Shown in pieces: positions 6,162 to 13,141 of a stretch of DNA of 35,898 bases (position 1 is its first letter; each line of letters begins with the position of its first letter). This stretch comes from a virus: positions 1-35,898 of the IMG/VR virus record IMGVR_UViG_3300024520_000254. One strand, given 5' to 3'. A model generated the notes under the pieces. It was not told the origin of the DNA, ran no database searches, and worked only from the letters and a program-made list of their open reading frames with translations. The translations under genes and the position numbers were made by a program.

Positions 6162-6491
6162 TCATTGATTTGATTTAATTAATGCTTCAGATTGTAATTC
6201 CTGCAAACTGATGGCAGGGTCACATAAAAAGCAATATTCAGGAGTTCTTAAAGAGTAACTTTTTTGCAATTCATGTGCACAGCCTTTGCAAACAAATGTT
6301 TCATGTTTTTCTAAAATAGAAATAGCTTCTAACATTTCCTTTTTATCTTTCTCAAGGTCTTTAATTGTTCGGCTTTTGTCTGGCTCAGGCACACTACTTT
6401 TTTTGTACATTTCAAGATTACAGGTTGTGCCTTTTAAAAATTCCTTAATTGCGAAAATTGCAGTTTTCATATTGTTCGAGTTAACGGTCAT
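6162..6491 (-). CDS. Hypothetical protein with CxxC pairs, 109 aa
   Basis: ATG 6491 to TGA 6162; an alternative ATG at 6470 (MKTAIFAIKEF) is possible. A helical N-terminal half (DLEKDKKEMLEAISILEKHE) leads into FVCKGCAHELQKSY and EYCFLCDPAIS, two CxxC knuckles 24-27 residues apart. That layout is typical of a small zinc ribbon on a coiled-coil stem. No named family is recognised. It lies 35 nt downstream of the RuvC-like resolvase and may belong to the same replication/recombination transcript. Confidence 0.74.
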   Translation of the reverse strand: MTVNSNNMKTAIFAIKEFLKGTTCNLEMYKKSSVPEPDKSRTIKDLEKDKKEMLEAISILEKHETFVCKGCAHELQKSYSLRTPEYCFLCDPAISLQELQSEALIKSNQ

Positions 6492-6526
6492 TTAGATTTT
6501 TTCCTTTTTGATCCATTGTTCTATTA

Positions 6527-7321
6527 TTATTCCACGAATTTAAATTTACCATCAATCATTTCAACCCTTTGTCCAGGATTGGCGGGGTCATGGACATTGA
6601 AGAATTTTCTTTCTTTTTTTGATACTTCTTGTGGCGGGTTTGCTTTCCGCTTTTCAATTGATTTTTTCCGGGTCTTAGCTGCTTTATCTTCGACTTCAAT
6701 CAATAACATGTTTTCTGCCCATCTAAAGGACTTTCCCCATACAAGGGTAGCAGCATCCCGGCCATGTTCGTTTGACCGCCCTGTAAATCCCGTCAGTGTC
6801 TGAAACTGGAATTTATTTGTTTTTGTGGGTTGCACCATAGCACCAACGGGAACTTTCGCCCGATCTGCCCGGATGCGGTTCGAGGGGGCAATCTGGATAG
6901 TAACAACTTTATGCCTATTCAATAATTTCAACATTAATTTGCCAGCCGCTTTATTCTCTCCTATTCTTTGAGCCGTGGTAAATGCTTTAGATAGTTCTGA
7001 AGCAATCATTGGCCAATCTGTTTTATTCGGCAGTGGCCAAGCTTTTGCCCCTAATTTCTTCATGTAGTTGCCGAATAATGTAATTATCGGTTTGACCATT
7101 CCCAGCGCCTTGAACACGGCAGAATCAAGAGCCGGGTTTTCAAGTACTATCACGCATCTATTAAGCTTTATGTTTTGCCCAAGCCATTCAATACCGTCGA
7201 ACCAATCCCCGCCAAACATTTTCATTTCGTTGGTTTCTGGATCATATATACATATTCCAAGATTATTAAAACCTGGATCAATACCAACTAAAAATTTCTT
7301 TTCCGATAAATCTACTTTCAT
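6527..7321 (-). CDS. RuvC-like Holliday-junction resolvase / RNase H-fold nuclease
   Basis: The N-terminus has KFLVGIDPGFNNLGICIYD (catalytic D15 in the RuvC motif I), and VIVLENP (E61) forms motif II. HGRDAATLVWG (H186, D189) supplies the C-terminal acidic site. These are the metal-binding carboxylates of the RuvC-type RNase H fold, which nicks four-way DNA junctions symmetrically. The 264 aa exceed bacterial RuvC (about 170) because of a basic C-terminal tail of roughly 65 residues (AKTRKKSIEKRKANPP). Phage copies resolve replication intermediates before packaging. ATG 7321 is the only sensible start, and a strong terminator lies upstream at 7365-7398. Confidence 0.82.
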   Translation of the reverse strand: MKVDLSEKKFLVGIDPGFNNLGICIYDPETNEMKMFGGDWFDGIEWLGQNIKLNRCVIVLENPALDSAVFKALGMVKPIITLFGNYMKKLGAKAWPLPNKTDWPMIASELSKAFTTAQRIGENKAAGKLMLKLLNRHKVVTIQIAPSNRIRADRAKVPVGAMVQPTKTNKFQFQTLTGFTGRSNEHGRDAATLVWGKSFRWAENMLLIEVEDKAAKTRKKSIEKRKANPPQEVSKKERKFFNVHDPANPGQRVEMIDGKFKFVE

Positions 7322-7364
7322 TGGGCAGTCGATTAGATAGGTAGGAACACACGAAGAATTAAGA

Positions 7365-7398
7365 AAATCAAAGGGCGGGTTAAAACGCCCTTTGATTT
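7365..7398 (-). terminator. Strong intrinsic terminator after the 7406-7939 gene
   Basis: A perfect 13-bp inverted repeat, AAATCAAAGGGCG (7365-7377) and CGCCCTTTGATTT (7386-7398), has an 8-nt loop. On the minus strand the stem runs into TTTTCTTAATT. It lies 8 nt after the stop of the 177-aa gene and isolates that gene from the resolvase operon. Confidence 0.78.
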
Positions 7399-7405
7399 AA
7401 TGACG

Positions 7406-7939
7406 TTAGCTATTCTGTGTAACGGTAAACCCTGCAACGCCCAACGCCGTATTGGCAGCATCGGAAGCAGCAGTTCTAATCCCGTTAGAAGAACCCGCAA
7501 CATTAATGACGCCCGGTGTTCCTCCGTTTGCAAGTCCCGGTGTTCCTTGTACGGCTGCATTGGCAGCAATCAAGAAAGCATCAACGGCGGCGGCATTGTA
7601 GCCGCAATCATTGACAGAGATGTTTATCAATTCTTCGCAGACCTGCCACCCGATAGCGGGAGCGCCGGAAAGTCCTGTTGAACCTGTTAGATCAATATCG
7701 GTGATCGTCGCCGCTGCCGCAATCCCTGGCAGGTCGTCAAATTCGGGCGTTCCCCCGTTGAAACTGAAAGTACACGCAAGTAATTCAAGTTTTTCAAGTC
7801 CGCTTGCGGCGGCGTTGTCCTGGATTAGAAGCATATCCCCTTCGTCAATGATCTGAGCCAGTTTCAATTTCTTTGTAGCTAAAGCGATCTGTTTGTAATC
7901 CCTGTGATCGTGATAGCCCTTCTCTGTGTTAATCGACAT
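7406..7939 (-). CDS. Virion- or fibre-like protein with terminal Gly/Ala-rich module, 177 aa
   Basis: ATG 7939 to TAG/TAA near 7406. The C-terminal half is low in charge and built as VDAFLIAANAAVQG, then TPGVINVAGSSNGIRTAA, then ALGVAGFTV. This is the 'Ala-x-Leu-x2-Ala / inner strand Asn-x-Ala-Gly / Gly-x-Thr-Val' solenoid module found at the ends of phage fibre and appendage proteins. The N-terminal 60 residues are ordinary alpha/beta. It lies in the early region but has its own promoter-like element and terminator, so it behaves as a one-gene transcription unit. A virion decoration or adhesion role is an inference from composition. Confidence 0.7.
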   Translation of the reverse strand: MSINTEKGYHDHRDYKQIALATKKLKLAQIIDEGDMLLIQDNAAASGLEKLELLACTFSFNGGTPEFDDLPGIAAAATITDIDLTGSTGLSGAPAIGWQVCEELINISVNDCGYNAAAVDAFLIAANAAVQGTPGLANGGTPGVINVAGSSNGIRTAASDAANTALGVAGFTVTQNS

Positions 7940-7975
7940 TGTTAAATTTTTTAATTAGAAAATGATAATTCCCTA

Positions 7976-8006
7976 CAAAGTACCACTAATTGTAAAATAA
8001 ATCAAA
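7976..8006 (-). promoter_or_regulatory. Possible promoter for the 7406-7939 gene
   Basis: On the minus strand TTTG (8003-8006) is followed after 20 bp by TACTTTG (7976-7982). This is one base shorter than the TAnnTTTG consensus but correctly spaced. It precedes the ATG at 7939 by about 37 nt in an 86-bp AT-rich gap with no other content. Confidence 0.42.
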
Positions 8007-8025
8007 ATATAAATATGATATTCAA

Positions 8026-8709
8026 TTAACCTTCCTCAGCGTTAGACCACATTTTAGGAAAGCCCGTTCCTGTTTCATCGGGATGAATAAATGGATCAAT
8101 TCCCCTATCTGCCACATACCGAAACGGCGTCCAGTGGAGCAACTTTCCTGTGATTTCTTTTTGTCCGTGCTTCCTTGAGAGGTGTATAAACCAACGTAAA
8201 AAATCGGAAGTCTTTAGCCCGTCCTTTTCCGCAATCTCACAGAGCCGTAAATATTGTCTTCCGTCTTTGTGTGTAACCGTGTTATCAATAATATTATAAT
8301 TGACAGAAAACATTAAAGCCTCATCAATGTAAAGTGCAACCATTGTTCCATTTTCGCCCAATTCCTCAAACCTGAATTTGAACGGCTCAAATCCGTCTAA
8401 GAGCGGAACCGCTTGTTTATGTGAGGGAAGGTAGGTGATTGGACAGAAATCAAATTGGGTCTTATGCAGTGTCTTTCCTGTCAATTCCGAATGCCAGTTT
8501 TCCGCATGTTGCACCTGGAAGTTGAAAGGCTTCCCCCCGTTGCGGGGATTGTTTGAGTATGGATGGATTTTCATTCCTGGCGTCCAACGCCCGTCCATCC
8601 TAAAGGTGTGCTTCTTCCGTCCTACTTGGGCATTATATAAAAAGTAAGTCCTTATTTTACCTCCTTTGGGATTTGCCCACGGCATGAACTCAGAAAAGGA
8701 TAAAATCAT
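8026..8709 (-). CDS. Hypothetical phage protein, 227 aa, possible ASCH-like N-terminus
   Basis: I start it at ATG 8709 (MILSFSEFMPWANP); an upstream TTG at 8745 lies inside the terminator stem and is rejected. The N-terminal part reads KKHTFRMDGRWTPGMKIHPY and then NNPRNGGKPFNFQV. This resembles Bacteroidota phage proteins with a 'K-I-H-T-I-R-x-D...R-W-x-x-G-x-K-I-H' beginning, thought to be ASCH/PUA-like RNA-binding folds. The remainder (LCEIAEKDGLKTSDFLRWF) is helical and unassigned. Function is not known, and the assignment is by pattern memory only. Confidence 0.74.
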   Translation of the reverse strand: MILSFSEFMPWANPKGGKIRTYFLYNAQVGRKKHTFRMDGRWTPGMKIHPYSNNPRNGGKPFNFQVQHAENWHSELTGKTLHKTQFDFCPITYLPSHKQAVPLLDGFEPFKFRFEELGENGTMVALYIDEALMFSVNYNIIDNTVTHKDGRQYLRLCEIAEKDGLKTSDFLRWFIHLSRKHGQKEITGKLLHWTPFRYVADRGIDPFIHPDETGTGFPKMWSNAEEG

Positions 8710-8735
8710 CTTTGGTGTGTTTTTGATTAAAAAGT

Positions 8736-8769
8736 ACGTGGGCAATCAAAAAAGGGGTATTGCCCACGT
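8736..8769 (-). terminator. Intrinsic terminator after the 8803-9192 gene
   Basis: ACGTGGGCAAT (8736-8746) and ATTGCCCACGT (8759-8769) form a perfect 11-bp stem with a 12-nt loop. On the minus strand it is followed by ACTTTTTAATC. It lies 34 nt past the stop of the 129-aa gene and ahead of the next start, so the gene at 8026-8709 depends on read-through. Confidence 0.75.
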
Positions 8770-8802
8770 CCAATCTTTCCATAGTCTAACAAACACGTTT
8801 TT

Positions 8803-9192
8803 TTATTCGTTTTGATCCGGGAACCCCATTCCGATCTGATCTGGGTCTTTCCTTGTTTCCCTTAGTTCACTGTAATGTGCAGCCTTTTCAAACCCCCATT
8901 CGCCGGCGGCTAATTCCATAGAAGCCTTTTTTTGGAGCATGGCCAGCCGTGATTTTGGGTCATGTGAATGAAATTGGATTGTGGTAAAAGAAGATGCCAC
9001 TTTAAAGGTGCATTTGATTGCGTCCACGGTACAAACAACGATCAATGTCGAAGCTTGTTCCCCTACTTCCAATGCTTCCCTCCATTCCCTTTTTTCCACT
9101 TTTTCCAATCCCATGTTATCGTAATCGGGTAATTTGAACCCTGTAATAGAAGGGGATACCCCTGTTGCTGCCTTTGGTGTTTTTTTTGCCAT
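8803..9192 (-). CDS. Hypothetical phage protein, 129 aa
   Basis: ATG 9192 (MAKKTPKAATGVSPSITG) to TAA 8803. The N-terminal 25 residues are Lys/Ala/Thr/Pro-rich and likely disordered. A beta-sheet core (TLIVVCTVDAIKCTFKVASS) and a helical acidic C-terminus (MELAAGEWGFEKAAHYSEL) follow. I recognise no family. It has its own consensus promoter (9236-9266) upstream and its own terminator (8736-8769) downstream, so it is a single-gene unit that could be made at high level or under separate control from the replication genes next to it. Confidence 0.75.
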   Translation of the reverse strand: MAKKTPKAATGVSPSITGFKLPDYDNMGLEKVEKREWREALEVGEQASTLIVVCTVDAIKCTFKVASSFTTIQFHSHDPKSRLAMLQKKASMELAAGEWGFEKAAHYSELRETRKDPDQIGMGFPDQNE

Positions 9193-9232
9193 CTTTAATG
9201 ATTTACTAAAAAGGTTATGAAATATAATTTAG

Positions 9233-10135
9233 TCACAAATATAGTTGTTTTGTGATAGAATCCAAATTAAATTCATTGTTTTTTATCACCAAATAAAGGA
9301 GGGATAGTTTTTTTGCAATCTTTTTGGCCTTGATCCCTGCCAACCTATCGCTTTCTTTTGCCGCAACTTCACCCATTAACCGGATTTTTCCGCGTGTGGC
9401 CACATCTTTTGTGTTTTCGCTCGACACTTCTTGCCTTGCCAGTTGTTGCGCTTCCTCCCATATCGGTTTCCATACTTCACTTACATCAATGATCCCCTTC
9501 TTCCGCAATGCGTCGAAAATATAGGATGGGCAGTCCCGCCAATCTGTTTCCGGGTCTTCTTTTAGCTTCCGAAGCGTCACGACCAATTGTGGCCAGAAGT
9601 TCCGCCGCATCCTTTCTGCTCTTTTTTCATGCTCCTGGCGCTCCACTGTGTCGTGCTGCTCTTTTATGTAATTGGCCACGGCTTGAGCCTTGTGGGCTTT
9701 CCATGCGGACAGGACGGCGGAAAACGCCTTGGCTGTCATCTTCCCCCCGTACATTTCGCCCCGGCCTTTTTTATCCCCTAATTCCCCGGCAGAATGCAAC
9801 CTAAATGCAATCCAGATTTCGGCAACGGACATGTTTTTAAATTCATTCTGCAAGGCTTTTACACATTCCCGTTGGACGATAGCCGACACCTCTTTGTCCC
9901 CTCCATAAGCCATTGCGATTTTTTTGATCTCGCTTGCTAAATAGGCATTTGTAAAGTCACCTTTTGGCAGTTTCAATACTACCCTTGACTTGTTCCTGAT
10001 GATGGAAGCCAAATGATTTGTTTTAAAATCCAAGTTCCTGCAAGCCAATTCAATGATCCTGCCATCAACTGGAAAATCTTCTACACTAACGGGCAAGCTT
10101 TCTTTTTTCGGTTTTACAACTTCTGTTGTCATCAT
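9233..10135 (-). CDS. Putative replication-associated protein, 300 aa
   Basis: ATG 10135 to TGA 9233, 7 nt after the DnaD-like gene. A central block reads MSVAEIWIAFRLHSAGELGD and then MYGGKMTAKAFSAVLSAWKAHK. This resembles proteins found next to replication initiators in Bacteroidota phages, with a short conserved 'E-I-x-x-A-F-R...Y-x-G-x-x-x-A-x-x-F-x-x-V-L-x-A-Y' block. The rest is helical and highly charged, and ends with a basic helix (AGIKAKKIAKKLSLLYL). A helicase-loader or initiation-accessory role is inferred from the position directly after the winged-helix initiator gene. No Walker motif is present. Confidence 0.66.
   Translation of the reverse strand: MMTTEVVKPKKESLPVSVEDFPVDGRIIELACRNLDFKTNHLASIIRNKSRVVLKLPKGDFTNAYLASEIKKIAMAYGGDKEVSAIVQRECVKALQNEFKNMSVAEIWIAFRLHSAGELGDKKGRGEMYGGKMTAKAFSAVLSAWKAHKAQAVANYIKEQHDTVERQEHEKRAERMRRNFWPQLVVTLRKLKEDPETDWRDCPSYIFDALRKKGIIDVSEVWKPIWEEAQQLARQEVSSENTKDVATRGKIRLMGEVAAKESDRLAGIKAKKIAKKLSLLYLVIKNNEFNLDSITKQLYL
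9236..9266 (-). promoter_or_regulatory. Consensus promoter with operator half-sites
   Basis: Minus-strand TTTG (9263-9266), a 19-bp spacer and TATATTTG (9236-9243) match the Bacteroidota consensus exactly. GTCACAA (9232-9238) covers the -7 element, and TTGTGAT (9250-9256) lies in the spacer. Both match the half-sites of the full operators elsewhere but in outward arrangement. The promoter is inside the last codons of the replication gene at 9233-10135 and drives the 129-aa gene. Confidence 0.65.
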
Positions 10136-10142
10136 TTTGCAT

Positions 10143-11159
10143 TTAATACGAATTTTCTTCCCTTAACATCTTTAATGCCTCTAAAGATTGTTGGTTTGAT
10201 TCACTTGCCACTTGCTCCTTGGATTTCTTTTTGTCCCCGGTGTACCCGTTTGAAAGGTTTTTTTTAATATCCACATAGATAGATTCAAAATTACTTACGA
10301 AATTTGTTGGCGTGAATTTATCCATGTACCAACAATTTGTAAGATTAGAGGCTGTTTGAAGGAACATTGACAAAGCCCGGTCAACAAACGTTTTGTCCCT
10401 ATGGTATATTTGCCCGGAAGATTTAGCCTTGTCCCTTAACATTCTCATAAGATTTCCTAATTGCCCTATCTCCTTTGCATTCCAGTACACGCCCTCAGAC
10501 CCGTTGACCGTCAATCCGCAATTTCTTTGCCACTGCCTGTAATTTTCATCAAACATGGCTTTTGCTGAAGTAAAGACGCCGGGAGGCCACTTTTCTTTTT
10601 TGTCCTTTTTTCGGGGAATATTTTTTGGTTTTTCTTCTTTGTTTTTAAATAGTGTTTGTGTTTTTCCATTAATAGATTTTTTTGGTGGAGTATGGGGCAA
10701 TTCGTCAGAATTGAAGTTTACTTCTAATCCTTGGTTATTATTATCTATACTAGTACTATTATTTGTCGGATTTATTTCCGAGTTGGATTCGGAAATTTTT
10801 CCGAGTTCATTCGGATTTATTTCCGAGTCTCGGAAGTGCCCGTCTTTATTAGTGTTTCTCCATAATTTACCCTTTTCCGCAATGGCAATACAGTCTTTTG
10901 AAGTTATCTTTTTGTAAAAGATTACACCTTTTTTTTCAAGGCTCTTAAAGTGACGGTAAATTGTGTCAGGTTTATCTGTTACTACTGGGGCTTCTTTGAG
11001 TACTTTATACCTACTGATAAAGTAATAATCAATGTTTTCTACGGTGACCCTTTCCGCCCACGTTGGTACATTGAAAAGGAAATCAAAAACAATTGCTTCA
11101 GCCGGATTCAAGCCCCATTCAATAGCCTTTACCTGATTGATTGAAAAATTATAAGTCAT
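10143..11159 (-). CDS. Replication initiator / replisome-organiser-like protein, 338 aa
   Basis: The N-terminal 90 residues form a winged helix: NPAEAIVFDFLFNVPTWAE, then YYFISRYKVLKEAPVVTDK, then TIYRHFKSLEKKGVI. The last segment is the recognition-helix/wing pattern of phage replisome organisers and DnaD-type initiators. A long Asn/Ser/Lys-rich linker (residues about 110-200) follows, and then a helical C-terminal domain from about 205. It probably binds the phage origin and recruits host replication proteins. The start is ATG 11159. The transcript begins at the promoter 11321-11352 and carries a structured leader RNA (11184-11269), suggesting control at the RNA level. Confidence 0.76.
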   Translation of the reverse strand: MTYNFSINQVKAIEWGLNPAEAIVFDFLFNVPTWAERVTVENIDYYFISRYKVLKEAPVVTDKPDTIYRHFKSLEKKGVIFYKKITSKDCIAIAEKGKLWRNTNKDGHFRDSEINPNELGKISESNSEINPTNNSTSIDNNNQGLEVNFNSDELPHTPPKKSINGKTQTLFKNKEEKPKNIPRKKDKKEKWPPGVFTSAKAMFDENYRQWQRNCGLTVNGSEGVYWNAKEIGQLGNLMRMLRDKAKSSGQIYHRDKTFVDRALSMFLQTASNLTNCWYMDKFTPTNFVSNFESIYVDIKKNLSNGYTGDKKKSKEQVASESNQQSLEALKMLREENSY

Positions 11160-11183
11160 GGGTACTCATTTTAAGGCACAAAA

Positions 11184-11269
11184 AAGCCGTTCAATGTTTG
11201 ACCCAGTTGCCTCTAAGGTTGCATCCCTCCCACCGTGAGGTCGACAACCGGGTCAAGCACGAACGGCTT
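11184..11269 (-). ncRNA. Structured leader RNA upstream of the replication operon (unassigned class)
   Basis: Four nested helices are exact inverted repeats: AAGCCGTTC/GAACGGCTT (11184-11192 with 11261-11269), TTGACCC/GGGTCAA (11198-11204 with 11250-11256), GTTG/CAAC (11206-11209 with 11245-11248) and CCTC/GAGG (11210-11213 with 11237-11240). They enclose a 23-nt apical loop with a GGGAGGG run. On the minus strand the closing helix is followed by a T-run, as in an intrinsic terminator. Seven loop bases (11218-11224) are complementary to leader bases 11298-11304, a possible pseudoknot. The region lacks a coding frame and is not a tRNA. Confidence 0.68.
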
Positions 11270-11320
11270 GAATAGTGGTTATTTCCGCCTTTTTTCCATG
11301 CAACTTTCCAAAAGACAACA

Positions 11321-11352
11321 CAAAAGTAGTCATTCAATCACAGATTTGCAAA
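11321..11352 (-). promoter_or_regulatory. Consensus promoter of the replication operon
   Basis: Minus-strand TTTG (11349-11352), a 20-bp spacer and TACTTTTG (11321-11328) match the consensus exactly. A CTGTGAT half-operator lies in the spacer, with the 15-bp distance kept but a poor second half. The promoter is in the last codons of the methyltransferase gene. Its transcript would have a leader of about 155 nt containing the structured RNA before the initiator ATG at 11159. Confidence 0.65.
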
Positions 11353-11974
11353 TATTGATTTCTGAATCCCTTTTGACATCCTGTTTTTAGCAGCATTATA
11401 ATAATCTTCATCCATTTCAAACCCCACGTAATCAAACCCCATTGATTCACAGGCAATTAAACTGCTGGCACTGCCAACATGTGTGTCTAAAATTAAATCA
11501 CCTTCTATTGCGTATGTTCTTAAAAGCCATTGATAAAGGGCAACTGGTTTTTGTGTGGGGTGTATTGTTTTTTCGTTTCTTATCCTTTTGTCAGCATGAT
11601 TGAATCCATAACTATCTAAATTTATATTAATTGCAACTTTATCAAAACTCCCCCATGCCAATTCAAAATCTGAAAAATTTGGAACTGGATTTCCTTTTTG
11701 CCAACAAATCCAAAAACGTGAAACGGGTATCATATCAGTAAAGTAATTACCCCCCCCATATTATTTGATTTTTACTAACCCTAAACACTTGATTGAAATA
11801 TTCTTGATTCGGTCTATCATTCAGATAGACCGAATCGCCTACACCAAACCTAAAATTAAAATGTTGCCCCCCTCCATATGGGGGATCAATAACAGCAAGG
11901 TTAAAGTAATTATCAGGATAAGAAGGAAGCCCGTTTCCTATGCCCATACAATCGCCCAAGATGAATTTTCCCAT
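11338..11974 (-). CDS. DNA methyltransferase (D-P-P-Y type), frameshifted at a G8 tract
   Basis: Two adjacent frames together make one beta-class DNA methyltransferase. The first (11974-11747) has FILGDCMG and the catalytic motif VIDPPYGGG and ends NQIIWGG-stop. The second continues as NYFTD and carries HPTQKPVALYQWLLRTYA, LILDTHVGSASSLIA (SAM-binding motif) and YVGFEMDEDYYNAA. The join is a run of eight G (C8 at 11750-11757 on the plus strand); seven would restore a 211-aa protein reading IIWGGNYFTD. Such phage enzymes methylate adenine N6 or cytosine N4, often to evade restriction. The shift may be phase variation, a true mutation or a sequencing error. Confidence 0.85.
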
Positions 11975-11975
11975 T

Positions 11976-12224
11976 TTAGATATTATTTATAACCAATATA
12001 CAAACCAATAACACCACAACCCAAAAAACGAAGGGCGGAAATTCGATCCTTTGCCCAAAGATCAAAATCAGAAACATGTCGCTATCAATGGTCATCCCGA
12101 ACAACGCCAGGGTCAAATCATTGCTTTCACGCTGGACAGGAAACAACAATAATTCAAAACACCCTGTCCTTATTGTGAGGATGAAGACTTTGTTTTCGAT
12201 TTGCATTTCTTCGATTTTGAGCAT
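11976..12224 (-). CDS. Small membrane protein, up to 82 aa
   Basis: The frame opens at ATG 12224 and ends one base before the methyltransferase ATG. The last 22 residues (FPPFVFWVVVLLVCILVINN) form a clear transmembrane helix. The first 70 nt overlap the 44-aa membrane frame at 12154-12288, so the true start may be later: ATG 12095 (MTIDSDMFLILIFGQ) or ATG 12077. No family is recognised. It is one of several short membrane proteins in the early region. Confidence 0.5.
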   Translation of the reverse strand: MLKIEEMQIENKVFILTIRTGCFELLLFPVQRESNDLTLALFGMTIDSDMFLILIFGQRIEFPPFVFWVVVLLVCILVINNI

Positions 12225-12288
12225 TCGTTAATTTGATAATCAAATAAATCCCTAAAAAATAGGGTAGAGCTAAGAATAAGAAATCCAT
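12154..12288 (-). CDS. Putative membrane microprotein, 44 aa
   Basis: ATG 12288 to TGA 12154. It begins MDFLFLALPYFLGIYLIIK, a single N-terminal membrane helix, and continues with a strongly basic tail (NRRNANRKQS), fitting the positive-inside rule for a type III or reverse-anchor peptide. It lies in a gap otherwise without genes and overlaps the start of the longest version of the next membrane gene by 71 nt. Either that gene starts downstream or the two overlap. No family is known. Confidence 0.45.
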   Translation of the reverse strand: MDFLFLALPYFLGIYLIIKLTNAQNRRNANRKQSLHPHNKDRVF

Positions 12289-12323
12289 GATTGGGTGTTT
12301 TGTGTGATTAAAATTATACACTA

Positions 12324-12512
12324 TCAAAAAAAACTCTTCTTAATTTCCTTTTTAATTTCAAAATACCGTTCCGGGTTTTTGTCCAATTGAATCCGTGATG
12401 CCCTTAAAGAATCTAATTTAAATTGAATATTCCTTAATTGGACTACCAACCTGGAAATGTCTTCATCAATTAGCAACTTTTCTTTTGAAATCTGGATTTT
12501 TATTTCACTCAT
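12324..12512 (-). CDS. Small coiled-coil protein, 62 aa
   Basis: I start it at ATG 12512 (MSEIKIQISKEKLLIDED). The frame extends upstream to a GTG at 12593, but that overlaps another frame and has no leader. The product is almost wholly helical with repeated Leu/Ile at heptad positions (DISRLVVQLRNIQFKLDSLR), so it probably forms a coiled coil. The leader CGCTTAAAGCGCCTTAAA resembles the TAA-AACGC junctions near 5 kb. No family is recognised. Confidence 0.58.
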   Translation of the reverse strand: MSEIKIQISKEKLLIDEDISRLVVQLRNIQFKLDSLRASRIQLDKNPERYFEIKKEIKKSFF

Positions 12513-12523
12513 TTTAAGGCGCT

Positions 12524-12610
12524 TTAAGCGATGTTCTTTGAAAACGTGCGTAGACACCTGCAAAAAGGATTTTGGCTTACAGTGCCCACGCACAAAACAT
12601 ACATCGTCAT
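12524..12610 (-). CDS. Possible micro-ORF, 28 aa
   Basis: ATG 12610 follows the NinB-like stop at once (GGCTAAAATGACG), and the frame ends with TAA at 12524, 11 nt before the next ATG. The peptide has four Cys, begins MTMYVLCVG and ends FSKNIA. Only the close packing and the otherwise empty 99-bp gap support it; composition is not diagnostic. Confidence 0.28.
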   Translation of the reverse strand: MTMYVLCVGTVSQNPFCRCLRTFSKNIA

Positions 12611-12611
12611 T

Positions 12612-13139
12612 TTAGCCGCCCATACGGGCAGCGATTTCTTTGTAATGGTTGAATTTTGGTTCATCGGTGGGGAAATAAAATTTTGGCATCTTAACGGGGA
12701 TCACATAAACCCAGACTTCCGCCGCAAAAATTATGATCCTTGTCAGGTACATTTTCCATCCTTCGTCGTCAAGCCTTGTAGTCGATGGCGGTAAGGTTAT
12801 CGTTTCGCCAAAACTGTTTTTCACTTCAACAGAATTATCCAAAAATTCTTTCTTCAACCAATCGTGTGTACTATCAAGCGTTGATTTTATACCAGGATCA
12901 ATAGGATAGCCACAAACATCTTTTAAGGCAATGGCCACATGCTTTACCACAACTGCGAAGTAGTACCCTTTATGGGACTTTACATGTTCCGATTCATCTT
13001 CTCTTATCTCAAGGATAACCCGTACCCCATCACCTAACTTTTTTGCAAAGTATTCAATGGCGCCCCTGTTGGGAAAATGCAATTTGCCTTCATCCCTTTC
13101 GCCTTTTTTATAGCCTGATAATCTTATGCTTCTTGCCAT
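12612..13139 (-). CDS. NinB-like recombination protein, 175 aa
   Basis: ATG 13139 to TAA 12612. The pattern SHKGYYFAVVVKHVAIALKD, then STHDWLKKEFL, then STTRLDDEGWKMYLTRI and FAAEVWVYVIP matches Bacteroidota phage proteins of the NinB/Orf type. In that type a 'R/K-S-x-x-Q/K-x-x-Y-Y-F' helix is followed by a His-Asp-x-L-K segment and a C-terminal helix ending in Ile-Pro. Lambda NinB (Orf) binds single-stranded DNA and assists strand exchange. It sits in a run with a PD-(D/E)XK nuclease and RuvC-like and RDF-like genes, which fits a recombination role. Assigned by pattern memory. Confidence 0.6.
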   Translation of the reverse strand: MARSIRLSGYKKGERDEGKLHFPNRGAIEYFAKKLGDGVRVILEIREDESEHVKSHKGYYFAVVVKHVAIALKDVCGYPIDPGIKSTLDSTHDWLKKEFLDNSVEVKNSFGETITLPPSTTRLDDEGWKMYLTRIIIFAAEVWVYVIPVKMPKFYFPTDEPKFNHYKEIAARMGG

Positions 13140-13141
13140 TA

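Noticed and set aside
11184-11269. tRNA gene in the structured region
   Set aside because: No acceptor/D/anticodon/T-arm layout, no T-loop GTTCRA sequence and no anticodon loop; the helices are nested in one long stem.
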